Shown here in pieces: positions 8,467 to 17,324 of a stretch of 64,000 nucleotides of DNA; positions within the stretch are counted from its first letter, which is position 1; each line of letters starts with the position of its first letter. The DNA comes from Mesorhizobium mediterraneum. GTDB lineage: Bacteria > Pseudomonadota > Alphaproteobacteria > Rhizobiales > Rhizobiaceae. The DNA is taken from contig NZ_NPKI01000012.1 in assembly GCF_002284565.1 (NCBI RefSeq), positions 1 to 64,000 of the forward strand, written 5' to 3'. A program made the position numbers and the translations under genes. The notes beneath the pieces are model-generated. The model was not told the DNA's origin, did no database searches, and worked only from the letters and a program-made list of their open reading frames with translations.

Positions 8467-9573
8467 ATGTTCAAATTCACGGGAAAAGTGCTTTCCCTTA
8501 CGGCCGTCGCCCTGATGGCGACCTCTGCCATTTCGTCGGCCCAGTCCATGGATGAACTGGTTGCCGCTGCCAAGGCGGAAGGCCAGCTCACCACAATCGC
8601 CCTGCCGCATGACTGGTGCGGCTATGGCGCCGTCATCGCCGGCTTCAAGGCGAAATATCCCGAAATCACCGTCAACGAGCTTAACCCCGATGCCGGCTCC
8701 GGCGACGAGATCGAGGCGATCAAGGCCAACAAGGACAATAAGGGCCCGCAGGCGCCCGACGTCATCGACGTCGGCCTGTCCTTCGGCCCCACCGCCAAAG
8801 CCGACGGCCTGCTGATGCCCTACAAGGTGTCGACCTGGGACTCGATCCCCGACAGCGCCAAGGATGCCGAAGGCTACTGGACCGGCGACTATTACGGCGT
8901 GCTGGCGATGATGGTGAACAAGGATCTGGTCAAGGAAGTGCCGGCCGATTGGGCCGATCTCCTGAAGCCGGAATATGCCAACGCCGTCGCGCTCGCCGGC
9001 GATCCACGCGCCTCGAACCAAGCCATCCAGGCGGTCTACGCCGCCGGCCTTTCGAGCGGCGCCGCGGCCGGTGAAGCCGCAGGTACTGCCGGCCTCGAGT
9101 TCTTCAAGAAGCTCAACGCCGCCGGCAATTTCGTGCCGGTCATCGGCAAGCCGGCGACGCTTGCACAGGGTCAGACACCGATCCTGATCAACTGGGACTA
9201 CAATGCGCTTGCCGGCCGCGACACGCTGAAAGGCAATCCGCCGGTCGACGTCGTCGTGCCGAAGACCGGTGTCGTCGCCGGTGTCTACGTGCAGGCGATC
9301 AGCGCCTACGCGCCGCATCCGAACGCTGCCAAGCTCTGGCTGGAATATCTCTATTCCGACGAAGGCCAGATTGGCTGGCTGAAGGGCTACTGCCACCCGA
9401 TCCGCTTCAACGATCTCGCTAAGAACGGCAAGATCCCGGAGGACGTGCTGGCCAAGCTGCCGCCGGCCGCATCTTATGAGGCCGCGGTGTTCCCGACGCT
9501 CGACGAGCAGGGCAAGGCCAAGGAAGCCATCACCAAGAACTGGGACGCCGTCGTCGGCGCCAACGTTCAGTAA
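8467..9573 (+). CDS. ABC transporter periplasmic substrate-binding protein (family 1, polyamine/iron type)
   Basis: A 368-residue secreted binding protein. The signal peptide runs to about residue 26 (hydrophobic core then SSAQS cleavage site). The mature part has the extracellular solute-binding family 1 layout, with IDVGLSFGP, YYGVLAMMVNKDL and a C-terminal LWLEYLYSDEGQ segment. GGAGAG precedes the ATG. The permeases and ATPase downstream are of the PotABC/FbpABC kind, so cargo could be a polyamine, phosphonate or iron complex. Its position after the amine-catabolism set hints at a related nitrogen compound (inference). Confidence 0.87.
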   Translation: MFKFTGKVLSLTAVALMATSAISSAQSMDELVAAAKAEGQLTTIALPHDWCGYGAVIAGFKAKYPEITVNELNPDAGSGDEIEAIKANKDNKGPQAPDVIDVGLSFGPTAKADGLLMPYKVSTWDSIPDSAKDAEGYWTGDYYGVLAMMVNKDLVKEVPADWADLLKPEYANAVALAGDPRASNQAIQAVYAAGLSSGAAAGEAAGTAGLEFFKKLNAAGNFVPVIGKPATLAQGQTPILINWDYNALAGRDTLKGNPPVDVVVPKTGVVAGVYVQAISAYAPHPNAAKLWLEYLYSDEGQIGWLKGYCHPIRFNDLAKNGKIPEDVLAKLPPAASYEAAVFPTLDEQGKAKEAITKNWDAVVGANVQ

Positions 9574-9584
9574 GGTTGAAAACC

Positions 9585-9610
9585 GCCGGGCGGCTTCACT
9601 GCCGCCCGGC
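9585..9610 (+). terminator. Strong stem-loop after the binding-protein gene
   Basis: A perfect 10-bp GC-rich stem (GCCGGGCGGC at 9585-9594, GCCGCCCGGC at 9601-9610) with a six-base loop lies 12 bases after the stop codon. No T-run follows, so full termination is unlikely. Such stem-loops between a binding-protein gene and its permeases commonly stabilise the upstream mRNA and lower downstream expression. Confidence 0.5.
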
Positions 9611-9616
9611 ATTCCA

Positions 9617-9720
9617 CTAGAGCGACGTGCGTCCACTTGGACGCACAAAGTACGCTCTAGAACTCAAATTTTCGCATCGTGCTTTCCGAAAATCGAGTTC
9701 GATTTTCGGGCCGATGCGAT
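9617..9720 (+). repeat. Intergenic two-hairpin repeat, family A, copy 1
   Basis: About 104 bp made of two imperfect palindromes: CTAGAGCG to CGCTCTAG (9617-9660, containing GTGCGTCC and GGACGCAC) and CGCATCG to CCGATGCG (9673-9718, containing CGAAAATCGA and CGATTTTCG). Related copies occur at 56730-56832 (same orientation), 60771-60871 (reverse) and, more worn, 39581-39674 (reverse). It sits inside an ABC operon, between the binding-protein gene and the first permease. Confidence 0.85.
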
Positions 9721-9737
9721 AAGACGGTAGCCGGCGC

Positions 9738-10727
9738 ATGACCGATCTCTCGCTTTCCGATCACGCGATTGCCGGGAAGACGGCGCCGCCCAGCGAGGCG
9801 CGCGCGTTTCGGCTGCCGACGCAATGGCTGGGCGTGGCGCCGTTCTTCATCTTCGCCATCATGTTCCTGGTCCTGCCCACGCTCTATCTGGTGCTGGGCG
9901 CGTTCCAGAACGATGCCGGCGCATTCACCTTCGACAACATCGTCGGTATCTTCGACCCACCCAATTTGTCGAACTACATGCAGTGCCAATATGATTCCTG
10001 GATTTCCTGGGTCGACGGAAACTGCAAGCTGCCCAGCATCCTTGCCGCCTACTGGATCTCGATCAAGATCAGCCTTGCTTCGTCGCTCATCGGCGCATTT
10101 GCCGGTCTGGCCATTGCCATTGCCATCGTGCGCGGCGGCCTGCCGAACTGGATACGCTCGGCGACGCTGACCTTTTCCGGCGTGGCTTCGAATTTCGCCG
10201 GCGTGCCGCTGGCCTTTGCCTTCCTCGCCACGCTCGGCCGGCTCGGCCTCGCGACGGTGATCCTGAACACCGTGTTCGGCTTCAACATCTACGCCCACGG
10301 CTTCAACATCCTGTCGTTCTGGGGCCTGACGTTGACCTATGTCTATTTCCAGATCCCGCTGATGGTGGTCATCATCACACCGGCGATCGACGGACTGAAG
10401 AAGGAATGGGGCGAGGCGGCCGCGACGCTTGGCGCCACCACCGCGCAATACTGGCGCATGGTCGTCATCCCGGTGATCTGGCCGAGTTTTCTCGGCACCG
10501 TCATCCTGCTGTTTGCCAATGCCTTCGGCGCCATCGCCACCGCCTATGCGCTGACCGGCTCGTCGCTCAACATCATTCCCATCGTGCTCTACGCGCAGAT
10601 CCGCGGCGACGTGCTGCACAACCCGCATCTCGGCTATGCCATTGCCTTTGGCATGATCGTCATCACCGGCCTCGCCAACGTCTTCTACATCTGGTTCCGG
10701 ACGCGCAGCGAAAGGTGGCTCAAATGA
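9738..10727 (+). CDS. ABC transporter permease (PotB-type)
   Basis: A 329-residue inner-membrane protein with about six predicted helices. The cytoplasmic EAA loop is visible near residue 225 (WGEAAATLGATTAQYWRMVV), the contact site for the ATPase. Helix 1 follows a polar N-terminus of about 40 residues. The reading frame overlaps the next permease by four bases (ATGA), indicating coupled translation. It works with the binding protein at 8467 and the ATPase at 11546. Confidence 0.88.
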   Translation: MTDLSLSDHAIAGKTAPPSEARAFRLPTQWLGVAPFFIFAIMFLVLPTLYLVLGAFQNDAGAFTFDNIVGIFDPPNLSNYMQCQYDSWISWVDGNCKLPSILAAYWISIKISLASSLIGAFAGLAIAIAIVRGGLPNWIRSATLTFSGVASNFAGVPLAFAFLATLGRLGLATVILNTVFGFNIYAHGFNILSFWGLTLTYVYFQIPLMVVIITPAIDGLKKEWGEAAATLGATTAQYWRMVVIPVIWPSFLGTVILLFANAFGAIATAYALTGSSLNIIPIVLYAQIRGDVLHNPHLGYAIAFGMIVITGLANVFYIWFRTRSERWLK

Positions 10728-11515
10728 AGAGCGGACGTTTCTGGGCCTGGGTCGTCTTCGCGCTGGGCGCGGCCTATTTCTTCATTCCGCTGATTGCAAC
10801 CGTGGAATTCTCGATGCGCATGCGGCGCGGCGTCTATTCCTTCGATGCCTACGAGGTCGTGCTTGGCGACCCCCGCTTCCAGGCGACTTTCGGCTATTCG
10901 GTGCTTGCCGCCGTCTTCACCATCATCCTCGGCGTGCTGATCGTCGTGCCCACCGCCTACTGGATCCGGCTGCGGCTGCCGCAACTGAGGCCGGTCGTCG
11001 AGTTCATCACGCTGCTGCCGCTGGTCATCCCGGCGATCGTCATCGTCTTCGGCTACATCAGAATGTACGGATCGAACTCGCCGCTGCCGTTCCTGGCGAG
11101 CGATACGGGCACCAACGCCTTGCTGGTCATCGGCTATGCGACGCTGGCGCTGCCCTATATGTACCGCGCCGTCGACACCGGGCTTCGCACCATCGACGTG
11201 CGCACGCTGACGGAGGCGGCGCAGATCCTCGGCGCCGGCTGGGGCACGATCATCACCCGCGTCATTCTGCCCAATGTGCTGATCGCGGTATTGTCGGGCG
11301 CCTTCCTTACCTTCGCCATCGTCCTCGGCGAATTCACCATGGCCAGCCTGCTCAATCGGCCGGCCTTCGGTCCCTACCTGCAGAACATCGGCGCCAATCG
11401 CGCCTATGAGCCGGCGGCACTTGCCATCATTGCCTTCGCCATTACCTGGGCGTGCATGTCGCTGATCCAGATCCTGTCGCGTTTTGCGCCGCGATCGGCG
11501 AACCGGCCAAACTGA
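10724..11515 (+). CDS. ABC transporter permease (PotC-type)
   Basis: A 263-residue membrane protein with about six helices and an EAA loop (TEAAQILGAGWGTIITRVIL) near residue 165. The start at 10724 was chosen because the ATG overlaps the stop of the preceding permease by four bases and is followed at once by a first transmembrane helix; the frame is open further upstream but only as an overlap with the previous gene. It forms the heterodimeric channel with that permease. Confidence 0.88.
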   Translation: MKSGRFWAWVVFALGAAYFFIPLIATVEFSMRMRRGVYSFDAYEVVLGDPRFQATFGYSVLAAVFTIILGVLIVVPTAYWIRLRLPQLRPVVEFITLLPLVIPAIVIVFGYIRMYGSNSPLPFLASDTGTNALLVIGYATLALPYMYRAVDTGLRTIDVRTLTEAAQILGAGWGTIITRVILPNVLIAVLSGAFLTFAIVLGEFTMASLLNRPAFGPYLQNIGANRAYEPAALAIIAFAITWACMSLIQILSRFAPRSANRPN

Positions 11516-11545
11516 TCGAAAAGTACTGACCGAAAGAAAAAAACC

Positions 11546-12610
11546 ATGGCCGAGCCATTCCTCTCCATCCAGCATGTGCGAAAATCCTTCGGCCCCACCA
11601 CCGTGGTCCAGGATTTTAACCTCGACGTCGAGCCGGGCGAATTCGTCTCCTTCCTCGGGCCATCGGGCTGCGGCAAGACGACGGTGCTGCGCATGGTCGC
11701 CGGCTTCGAGGAGCCGAGCGCCGGCAAGATCGTCGTGGCCGGCAAGGATATCACCCGGCTCAAGCCCAACCAGCGCAATGTCGGCATGGTGTTCCAGGCC
11801 TATGCGCTGTTTCCGAACCTGACGGTGGCGCAGAACATCGGCTTCGGACTGAAGGTCGCGGGCATGCCAAAGGCCGATGCTGACAGGCGCGTTGCCGAGA
11901 TGCTCGACCTCATCAAGCTGCCGCAGATGGGCGATCGCTATCCCTATCAGCTCTCCGGTGGCCAGCAGCAGCGTATCGCGCTGGCGCGGGCGATCGCGCC
12001 GAAGCCGAAGCTCCTGCTGCTCGACGAGCCGTTGTCGGCGCTCGACGCCAAGGTGCGCGTGTCGCTGCGCGAGGAAATCCGCTCGATCCAGAAGAGGTTA
12101 GGCATCACCACGATCTTCGTCACGCACGACCAGGAAGAGGCGCTGTCGATCTCCGATCGCATCGCAGTCATGTATAGCGGCAAGGCCGAGCAGGTCGGCA
12201 CGCCGTTCGAGATCTACAACCGGCCGGCGACCAAGTTCGTCGCCAATTTCGTCGGCACGCTGAACGTGCTCGAAGGCACCGTCACCGATGCCGCTTCGGG
12301 CAAGGTGCGCGTCAACACGCAGGAGGTCGCGCTCAAGGGCAAGCTCAACGGTTCGAAGACCGGCGACAAGCTATCCCTGGCGCTGAGGCCCGAGGCAATT
12401 TCGCTCGGCCGCCATCCCGGCCGCGATTCCAGCCTTTCGGGCGAGATCGCCGAAGTCCATTTCCTCGGCTCGGTCATCCGGGTTCGCGTCGGCATCGGCG
12501 GCAGCACGGTGTCGCTCGACACGTTCAACAGCCCGGCCGCCCCGCCGCCCGCCGTCGGTGAGAAGGCCGAGATTTCCTTCTCGTCGGGCGACATGCTGGT
12601 GCTGCACTAG
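11546..12610 (+). CDS. ABC transporter ATP-binding protein (PotA/FbpC-type)
   Basis: A 354-residue ATPase. Walker A is GPSGCGKTT near residue 38, the signature is LSGGQQQRIALARA, Walker B is LLLLDEPLSALDAK and the switch histidine is in IFVTHDQEEA. A TOBE regulatory domain fills the last 110 residues or so. It is the last gene of the 8467-12610 importer operon. The stop codon abuts a run of intergenic repeats, so transcription probably ends there. Confidence 0.92.
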   Translation: MAEPFLSIQHVRKSFGPTTVVQDFNLDVEPGEFVSFLGPSGCGKTTVLRMVAGFEEPSAGKIVVAGKDITRLKPNQRNVGMVFQAYALFPNLTVAQNIGFGLKVAGMPKADADRRVAEMLDLIKLPQMGDRYPYQLSGGQQQRIALARAIAPKPKLLLLDEPLSALDAKVRVSLREEIRSIQKRLGITTIFVTHDQEEALSISDRIAVMYSGKAEQVGTPFEIYNRPATKFVANFVGTLNVLEGTVTDAASGKVRVNTQEVALKGKLNGSKTGDKLSLALRPEAISLGRHPGRDSSLSGEIAEVHFLGSVIRVRVGIGGSTVSLDTFNSPAAPPPAVGEKAEISFSSGDMLVLH

Positions 12611-12699
12611 AGCGCTTTGGTGGAACCAAAACCGCGCTCCAGGTCTTGTTTGACGCATTTTGTCGGACGCCAAACGAAGACGTTTGGCTGCAAATGCTC

Positions 12700-12805
12700 T
12701 AAAGCGCGTCGCGTTGAAACGGATTCAATCGACGCGCTTTAAGCCTTTGTTTTTATGCATGTCGTTATCCCAAAACCGCTGCGCACTTTTGGGCGACATG
12801 CACTA
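12700..12805 (+). repeat. Intergenic two-hairpin repeat, family B, copy 1
   Basis: A 106-bp element with two stem-loops: AAAGCGCGTCG to CGACGCGCTTT (12701-12742) and TGCATGTCG to CGACATGCA (12756-12802). A copy at 34715-34820 has the same length and differs at about ten positions. The end of this copy supplies the stop codon of the broken glutathione S-transferase gene on the other strand. Bases 12611-12640 hold a further short palindrome (AGCGCTTTGGTGG ... CCGCGCT). Confidence 0.88.
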
Positions 12806-13460
12806 ACAGCGGCAGTATCCCGGAAGTCGAAGCCAGGCCGGCGGGATGAACGGCTGGCTCACCGTCCTGAAGACCGGCAGCGCTTCCAGCCGCGCGGCAT
12901 GGGCGGCGAGCGCCGGAAACGCGGTGAGCGAAGCCAGGCCGGGATGTGCCTCGCCAAGGAAGCGGAGCGCGGCGGCAACCGCGATGTCGGCATGGCCGAT
13001 CCGATCGCCGAACCAGTAGGTTTCAGGCCTTGTGCTGCGATCGGCTTCCAGTACAGCCATCACGCCTTCTATCTGCTTGCGGCAGCGCTCAACCCAGAGG
13101 TCGGAGATCGGCTCGTGCAGCAGCCTCTCGTAGAACAGGCTAACCGCCTTGTCGCCCAGCCCGGTTGCCAAAGCGGCTATCTTCAGCGCTTGGCGGCGCG
13201 CCGGCTCCTCGGTCGGAAACATCCTGTGCTCGGCCCGCTACGAGACCATCCAGATGGTCCAGCATGGCGTGGCTCTCGATCAGCACCTCGCCATTGTCCA
13301 GCACCAGGGTTGGCACGCGCGTCAGCGGATTGTAGGGCCTGAACTTGTCCGCATCGCCGAAGGTCGACCAGGGACGATGTTCAAACGGCAGGTTGTACAG
13401 GGTCAGCGCAATGCCGACGCGACGGACGAAGGGCGAGTCATATTGGCCGATGAGGATCAT
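12803..13460 (-). pseudogene. Glutathione S-transferase, disrupted by a one-base frameshift
   Basis: Two overlapping frames together encode one glutathione S-transferase. The first (from the ATG at 13460) holds the thioredoxin-like N-domain: GQYDSPFVRRVGIALTLYN, then PLTRVPTLVLDNGEVLIESHAML. It then runs into non-family sequence at about 13225. The C-terminal helical domain resumes in another frame at about 13222 (FPTEEPARRQALKIAALATG ... YWFGDRIGHADIAVAAALRF). A single extra base near 13223-13235 explains this. It could be a true null allele or a sequencing error. The 3' end has been overrun by a family B repeat. Confidence 0.8.
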
Positions 13461-13583
13461 GACCCAAGCTTATACGCAGACAACCGCCTCAACGCATACT
13501 GCCAAGTCAGAGCACAACGGCCAATCATAGCAGCTTATGGTTTTACTACTGCCAATAATTCCGCTTCGCCGCTACGATGAGGC

Positions 13584-15134
13584 ATGGCGCTTTTCGAGTT
13601 GACCCTTGTTCTCCTGCTGATCGCCGTCGCGCTGACAGCGTTGTCGCGGCGTCTCCAGGTCCCCTATCCCTCTTTGCTGGCATTGGCAGGCGTAGGCATC
13701 GCCTTCCTGCCGTTTGCGCCGACCATCGAGATCGATCCCGAACTGGCGCTCGCCTTGTTCATCGCGCCGGTGCTCCTCGACGCTGCCTACGACACGTCGC
13801 TGCGCGATCTCAATCGCTACAGACTGCCGCTGGTCTTGCTGGCGCTTGGCGCCGTTGTTTTCACGACTGCGGCCGTGGCGCTCGCCGGATGGACAATGGC
13901 AGGCCTGCCGATCGCTGCGGCCATTGCCCTCGGCGCGATCGTGGCGCCGCCCGATGCCGTCGCGGCGTCGGCCGTGCTTGGACAGTTCAAGGTGCCGCAC
14001 CGCGTCACCGCGATCCTGCAAGGCGAAAGCCTGCTCAACGACGCCACGGCACTTCTGATCTACCGCATGGCGGTTTCCGCAGCTGCCGGCTCTATCCTGC
14101 TGAGCAGCGCGGTTCCGATGATCTTGCTGTCGACGGTCGGCAGCCTTGCCGCTGGTTATGTGCTCGGCCGATTGTTTCTCGGCACCCTCAGTCGCATCAG
14201 CGATCCGGCAAGTGGCACGGTGGTGCAATTTGCCGGAACATTCGGCGTCTGGATCCTGGCCGATAGGGTCGGGCTCTCCGCTATCATTACGATCGTCGTC
14301 TATGCCATGACCATCGCGCGCACCGCGCCGCGCCGCATGCCGGCCAGGAATCGCGTCAGCTCCTACTCGGTCTGGGAGACGGCGGTCTTCGTGCTCAACG
14401 TGCTGGCCTTCGTCCTGATGGGACTTCAGGCGCGATCGATCGTCGGCCGGCTTGCCGAGCAGGGGCAGGTCGAAGCGTTCGTCTTCGCCGCGGCCGTGCT
14501 GGCAGTCGTCATCGTCTCGCGTCTCGTCTGGGTGCTGGGATGCGGCGCGATCATGAGGTGGCTTGCCAGCTTCGGTGACGCGGATCGGCAGGCCGAAGCC
14601 CCGTCGTTTCGCGGCGGCGTGCTGATCGGCTGGTGCGGCATGCGTGGTCTGGTCACCCTTGCGGCAGCGTTTGCCTTGCCGGCCGACTTTCCGGGCCGCG
14701 ACCCGATCGTGCTCGCCGCCTTCTCGGTCGTTCTCGGCACATTGGTGCTGCAAGGCATGAGCCTGAAGCCGCTGCTGCGCTTGCTTCGTCTCGATCCGGA
14801 CGAAACTGTCGACCGCGAGGTCGCGCAGGCACGCGTCGCCATCATGCAGGCTGCGCTGGACGTGTTGAGCGGCAAGACATCGAATGCCGCGGCCGCGGTC
14901 CGCGAGCAATTTACCGCGCAGCGCGTGATCGCCGAAAATCCTGACGATGCCCAGGCTGCAACCGAGTACGACAGGTTGCGCCTCTATGCCATCAAGAGCC
15001 AGCGTGACGCGTTGGAACAGCTGCGTATCGATGGGACGATCGGCGACGAAGCCTATCATCGCCTGGAGGAGGAAATCGACTGGTCGGAACTGGCCGCTTC
15101 TCCGCCAGGACGTTTCCAGCCGCTGACGACTTAG
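13584..15134 (+). CDS. Na+/H+ antiporter, CPA1 family
   Basis: A 516-residue membrane protein with about 12 helices over the first 400 residues, followed by a cytoplasmic helical tail of about 115 residues. It has the CPA1 ion-site signature IVAPPDAVAASAVL and the downstream QGESLLNDATALLIYR motif, and GWCGMRGLVTLAAAFALP in a late helix. It exchanges sodium or potassium for protons to manage pH and salt. It stands alone: the GST pseudogene upstream is on the other strand. An ATG seven bases upstream is in a different frame. Confidence 0.9.
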   Translation: MALFELTLVLLLIAVALTALSRRLQVPYPSLLALAGVGIAFLPFAPTIEIDPELALALFIAPVLLDAAYDTSLRDLNRYRLPLVLLALGAVVFTTAAVALAGWTMAGLPIAAAIALGAIVAPPDAVAASAVLGQFKVPHRVTAILQGESLLNDATALLIYRMAVSAAAGSILLSSAVPMILLSTVGSLAAGYVLGRLFLGTLSRISDPASGTVVQFAGTFGVWILADRVGLSAIITIVVYAMTIARTAPRRMPARNRVSSYSVWETAVFVLNVLAFVLMGLQARSIVGRLAEQGQVEAFVFAAAVLAVVIVSRLVWVLGCGAIMRWLASFGDADRQAEAPSFRGGVLIGWCGMRGLVTLAAAFALPADFPGRDPIVLAAFSVVLGTLVLQGMSLKPLLRLLRLDPDETVDREVAQARVAIMQAALDVLSGKTSNAAAAVREQFTAQRVIAENPDDAQAATEYDRLRLYAIKSQRDALEQLRIDGTIGDEAYHRLEEEIDWSELAASPPGRFQPLTT

Positions 15135-15231
15135 CCGTGCGCTATCTGGCCCAAGCTCTCTCCATCCGGCTGCACATTGCAACCAATCCGCCAAACCGCT
15201 ACTGCCATCACGAAATTGAGCCGGTTAAGCA

Positions 15232-16146
15232 ATGAAGCTGGTCAGCTATAACATCCAGTACGGTTTCGGCAGCGACGGCCGCTACGATCTCGCGCGCTGC
15301 GCCAAGGTTGTCGCTGGCGCCGACATCATCGCCTTGCAGGAAGTGGAACGGCACTGGCTGCGCAGCAACGGGGACGACCAGCCGGAAATCCTTTCTCGGC
15401 TGCTGCCCGAATACCATTGGGTCTATGGCCCGGGCTTCGACATGGACGCCAGCGAACGGCGTGAAGGCCGCATCGTCCACCGGCGGCGGCAATTCGGCAC
15501 CATGGTGCTGTCGAGGCTGCCGATCGTCTGGTCGCGCCTGCACACGTTGCCGCTGCGCCGCACCGTGCGTCCGCTCAACACCCGCAACGCGGCGCTCGAA
15601 TGCATGATCCGCACCCCTGCCGGACCGGTGCGGGTGCTGTCGCTGCATCTCGCGCATATCGCGACCGAGGAGCGGCTGGAGCAGATCGACTATCTGCTCG
15701 CCGAGCATCGCCGGGCGCCGTCCGACGGCGGCCCGTGGAGTGGCGCCGACGACGAACCCGTGCGCAACTGGAGCAATGGCGAGCCGCAGCCGGAAAACCC
15801 GCTGGCAGCGATCTGGATGGGCGATTTCAACATGGAGCCGGGCAGCGCCGAGTACCGGCGCATCGTCGGCAGCACGCCGTATCATCGCGGTGCCGCCTAT
15901 CTCGACGGTTTTGTCGATGCCGCCGCCGTCGCCAGCGAACCTGCGGAGGACTTCCACACCCATGTGAAGACCATCGATGGCGGGCTGACAAAGCGACGGC
16001 TCGACCATTGTTTCGTCGGCGGCATGTTTGCCGGCCGCGTGCGCTCGGTCAGCGCCGATATCGGCGAAATCGCCTCCGACCATTTTCCGCTGCGGGTCGA
16101 CATCGACCTGGAAACGCCTTTCGCGACAGCGACCGGAGGCGGATGA
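15232..16146 (+). CDS. Endonuclease/exonuclease/phosphatase family protein
   Basis: A 304-residue protein with the EEP (DNase I-like) fold. Visible are the N-terminal VSYNIQYGF, the metal-ligand glutamate in ALQEVERHW, LHLAHIATEERLEQ, the AIWMGDFNMEPGS motif with catalytic Asp-Asn, and a C-terminal ASDHFPLRVDI with the catalytic histidine. The family hydrolyses phosphodiesters in nucleic acids, lipids or inositol phosphates; the substrate is not evident. There is no signal peptide. A transporter gene starts seven bases after its stop, so they form a pair. Confidence 0.88.
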   Translation: MKLVSYNIQYGFGSDGRYDLARCAKVVAGADIIALQEVERHWLRSNGDDQPEILSRLLPEYHWVYGPGFDMDASERREGRIVHRRRQFGTMVLSRLPIVWSRLHTLPLRRTVRPLNTRNAALECMIRTPAGPVRVLSLHLAHIATEERLEQIDYLLAEHRRAPSDGGPWSGADDEPVRNWSNGEPQPENPLAAIWMGDFNMEPGSAEYRRIVGSTPYHRGAAYLDGFVDAAAVASEPAEDFHTHVKTIDGGLTKRRLDHCFVGGMFAGRVRSVSADIGEIASDHFPLRVDIDLETPFATATGGG

Positions 16147-16153
16147 GCCGCCG

Positions 16154-16999
16154 ATGACCTTGTTCGTCTTCTTCGCGGTGCTTGCTGCCGCCGCCATGCA
16201 CGCGATATGGAACGCGCTGGTCAAGGTCCATCTCGACCGCTTTCTGTCGATCACGCTGATGACGCTCGGCATGGGCGCCGTGGCGCTTCTGGCGCTGCCT
16301 TTCGTCGAGGTGCCGAAATCGGAAGTGTGGCCGTACATCATCGCCTCGGTGATCTTCCACATGGGCTACAGGACGTTCCTGATTGGCGCCTACAAGGCCG
16401 GCGATTTCGCCCAGACCTATCCGCTGGCGCGTGGCACGGCGCCGCTGCTGGCCGCACTTGGCGGCATGGTGGTCGTCGCCGAGGTGCCGGCGCCGCTCGC
16501 CATTCTCGGGATCCTTCTTTTGTCGGCGGGCACGCTGGTGCTGTCGTTTCGCGGTGGCGCGCATCTAGAGAGGCTGAACCTGCGCGCGGTCGGCTTTGCG
16601 CTGGGCACCTCGATCTTCATCGCCAGCTACACGCTGTCCGACGGCAGCGGCGCGCGGCTCGCCGCCACCGCCTCGAGCTATGCGGCATGGCTGTTCGTCT
16701 GCGATGCGCTTTGGGCGCTGGTGCTGTGCCTGATCTTCCGCGGGCCAAAGGCGCTGCCGGTGCTGGCGCGCGACTGGAAGGCGGGCGTGTACACCGGCGT
16801 GCTCAGCGGCGCCGCCTACTGGATCGTGATGTGGGCGATGACCAAGGCGCCGATCGCCTCGGTCGCGGCGTTGCGCGAAACGTCGATCCTGTTCGCCATG
16901 ATGATCTCGGTGTTCGCGCTCGGCGAGAAGATGACGGGCTGGCGGGGAGCCGCCGTGCTCAGCATTGTTGCCGGCGTCGTCGCGCTGAGGCTCGGGTAG
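16154..16999 (+). CDS. EamA/DMT superfamily transporter
   Basis: A 281-residue, ten-helix drug/metabolite transporter-type protein with two EamA repeats. The first helix starts at once (FVFFAVLAAAAMHAIWNALV), and the conserved second-half segment PIASVAALRETSILFAMMI is clear. The start at 16154 was chosen because it lies seven bases after the upstream stop and opens directly into helix 1. The substrate is unknown; relatives export amino acids or metabolites. Its stop codon abuts that of the convergent Dabb gene with no gap. Confidence 0.87.
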   Translation: MTLFVFFAVLAAAAMHAIWNALVKVHLDRFLSITLMTLGMGAVALLALPFVEVPKSEVWPYIIASVIFHMGYRTFLIGAYKAGDFAQTYPLARGTAPLLAALGGMVVVAEVPAPLAILGILLLSAGTLVLSFRGGAHLERLNLRAVGFALGTSIFIASYTLSDGSGARLAATASSYAAWLFVCDALWALVLCLIFRGPKALPVLARDWKAGVYTGVLSGAAYWIVMWAMTKAPIASVAALRETSILFAMMISVFALGEKMTGWRGAAVLSIVAGVVALRLG

Positions 17000-17314
17000 C
17001 TAAGCGCTTATTTCCAGGTCGAACACCATCAGCCCGTCGGTTCCGCCTTCGAGTGCAGCAACCAGCCGGGCGCCGGCCCGCTGATGCGCTTCATGCACTA
17101 GATAGGCATCGCGCGCGGCGGCATCGCGAAAATCGATGGTGAAGCCGTGCGTGAAGCCGCGTGCGAACGGTTCTGGGCTGACATTGGCGCTGAATTCGAC
17201 CTTGCCCATGCCTTCGATCACCCGCCGCAGCGCTTCGAGATCGGCATGGATTGCCGCGCGCTCGGTGGCGTCGGCGTTGTTGCGGAATCGAGCGAAAACA
17301 CAGTGTCTGATCAT
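17000..17314 (-). CDS. Dabb (stress-responsive A/B barrel) family protein
   Basis: A 104-residue single-domain protein. It begins MIRHCVFARFR and shows the dimeric alpha-beta barrel pattern with FTIDFRDAAARDAYLVHEAH near residue 75, typical of Dabb proteins. The start was set at 17314, where family similarity begins; the frame extends to 17377 but overlaps the upstream gene. It is the last gene of the long minus-strand catabolic run, ten bases after the first GMC gene. Dabb proteins include olivetolic acid cyclase-like enzymes and heme or small-molecule binders, so a minor catalytic role is possible. Confidence 0.83.
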   Translation of the reverse strand: MIRHCVFARFRNNADATERAAIHADLEALRRVIEGMGKVEFSANVSPEPFARGFTHGFTIDFRDAAARDAYLVHEAHQRAGARLVAALEGGTDGLMVFDLEISA

Positions 17315-17324
17315 TCCTGGGATC

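Noticed and set aside
8467..12610. Assigning the first ABC importer to spermidine/putrescine as potABCD
   Set aside because: The binding protein lacks motifs by which I could tell polyamine from iron or phosphonate cargo, so no gene symbols were given.
12803..13460. Programmed ribosomal frameshift in the glutathione S-transferase gene
   Set aside because: No slippery heptamer or stimulatory structure was seen at the junction, and the family does not use frameshifting; a simple indel is the plainer explanation.
13572..15194. A 540-codon minus-strand frame antisense to the antiporter
   Set aside because: The protein would be rich in Arg, His, Asp and Gln without hydrophobic core or recognisable domain. 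The opposite strand encodes a clear 12-helix antiporter.
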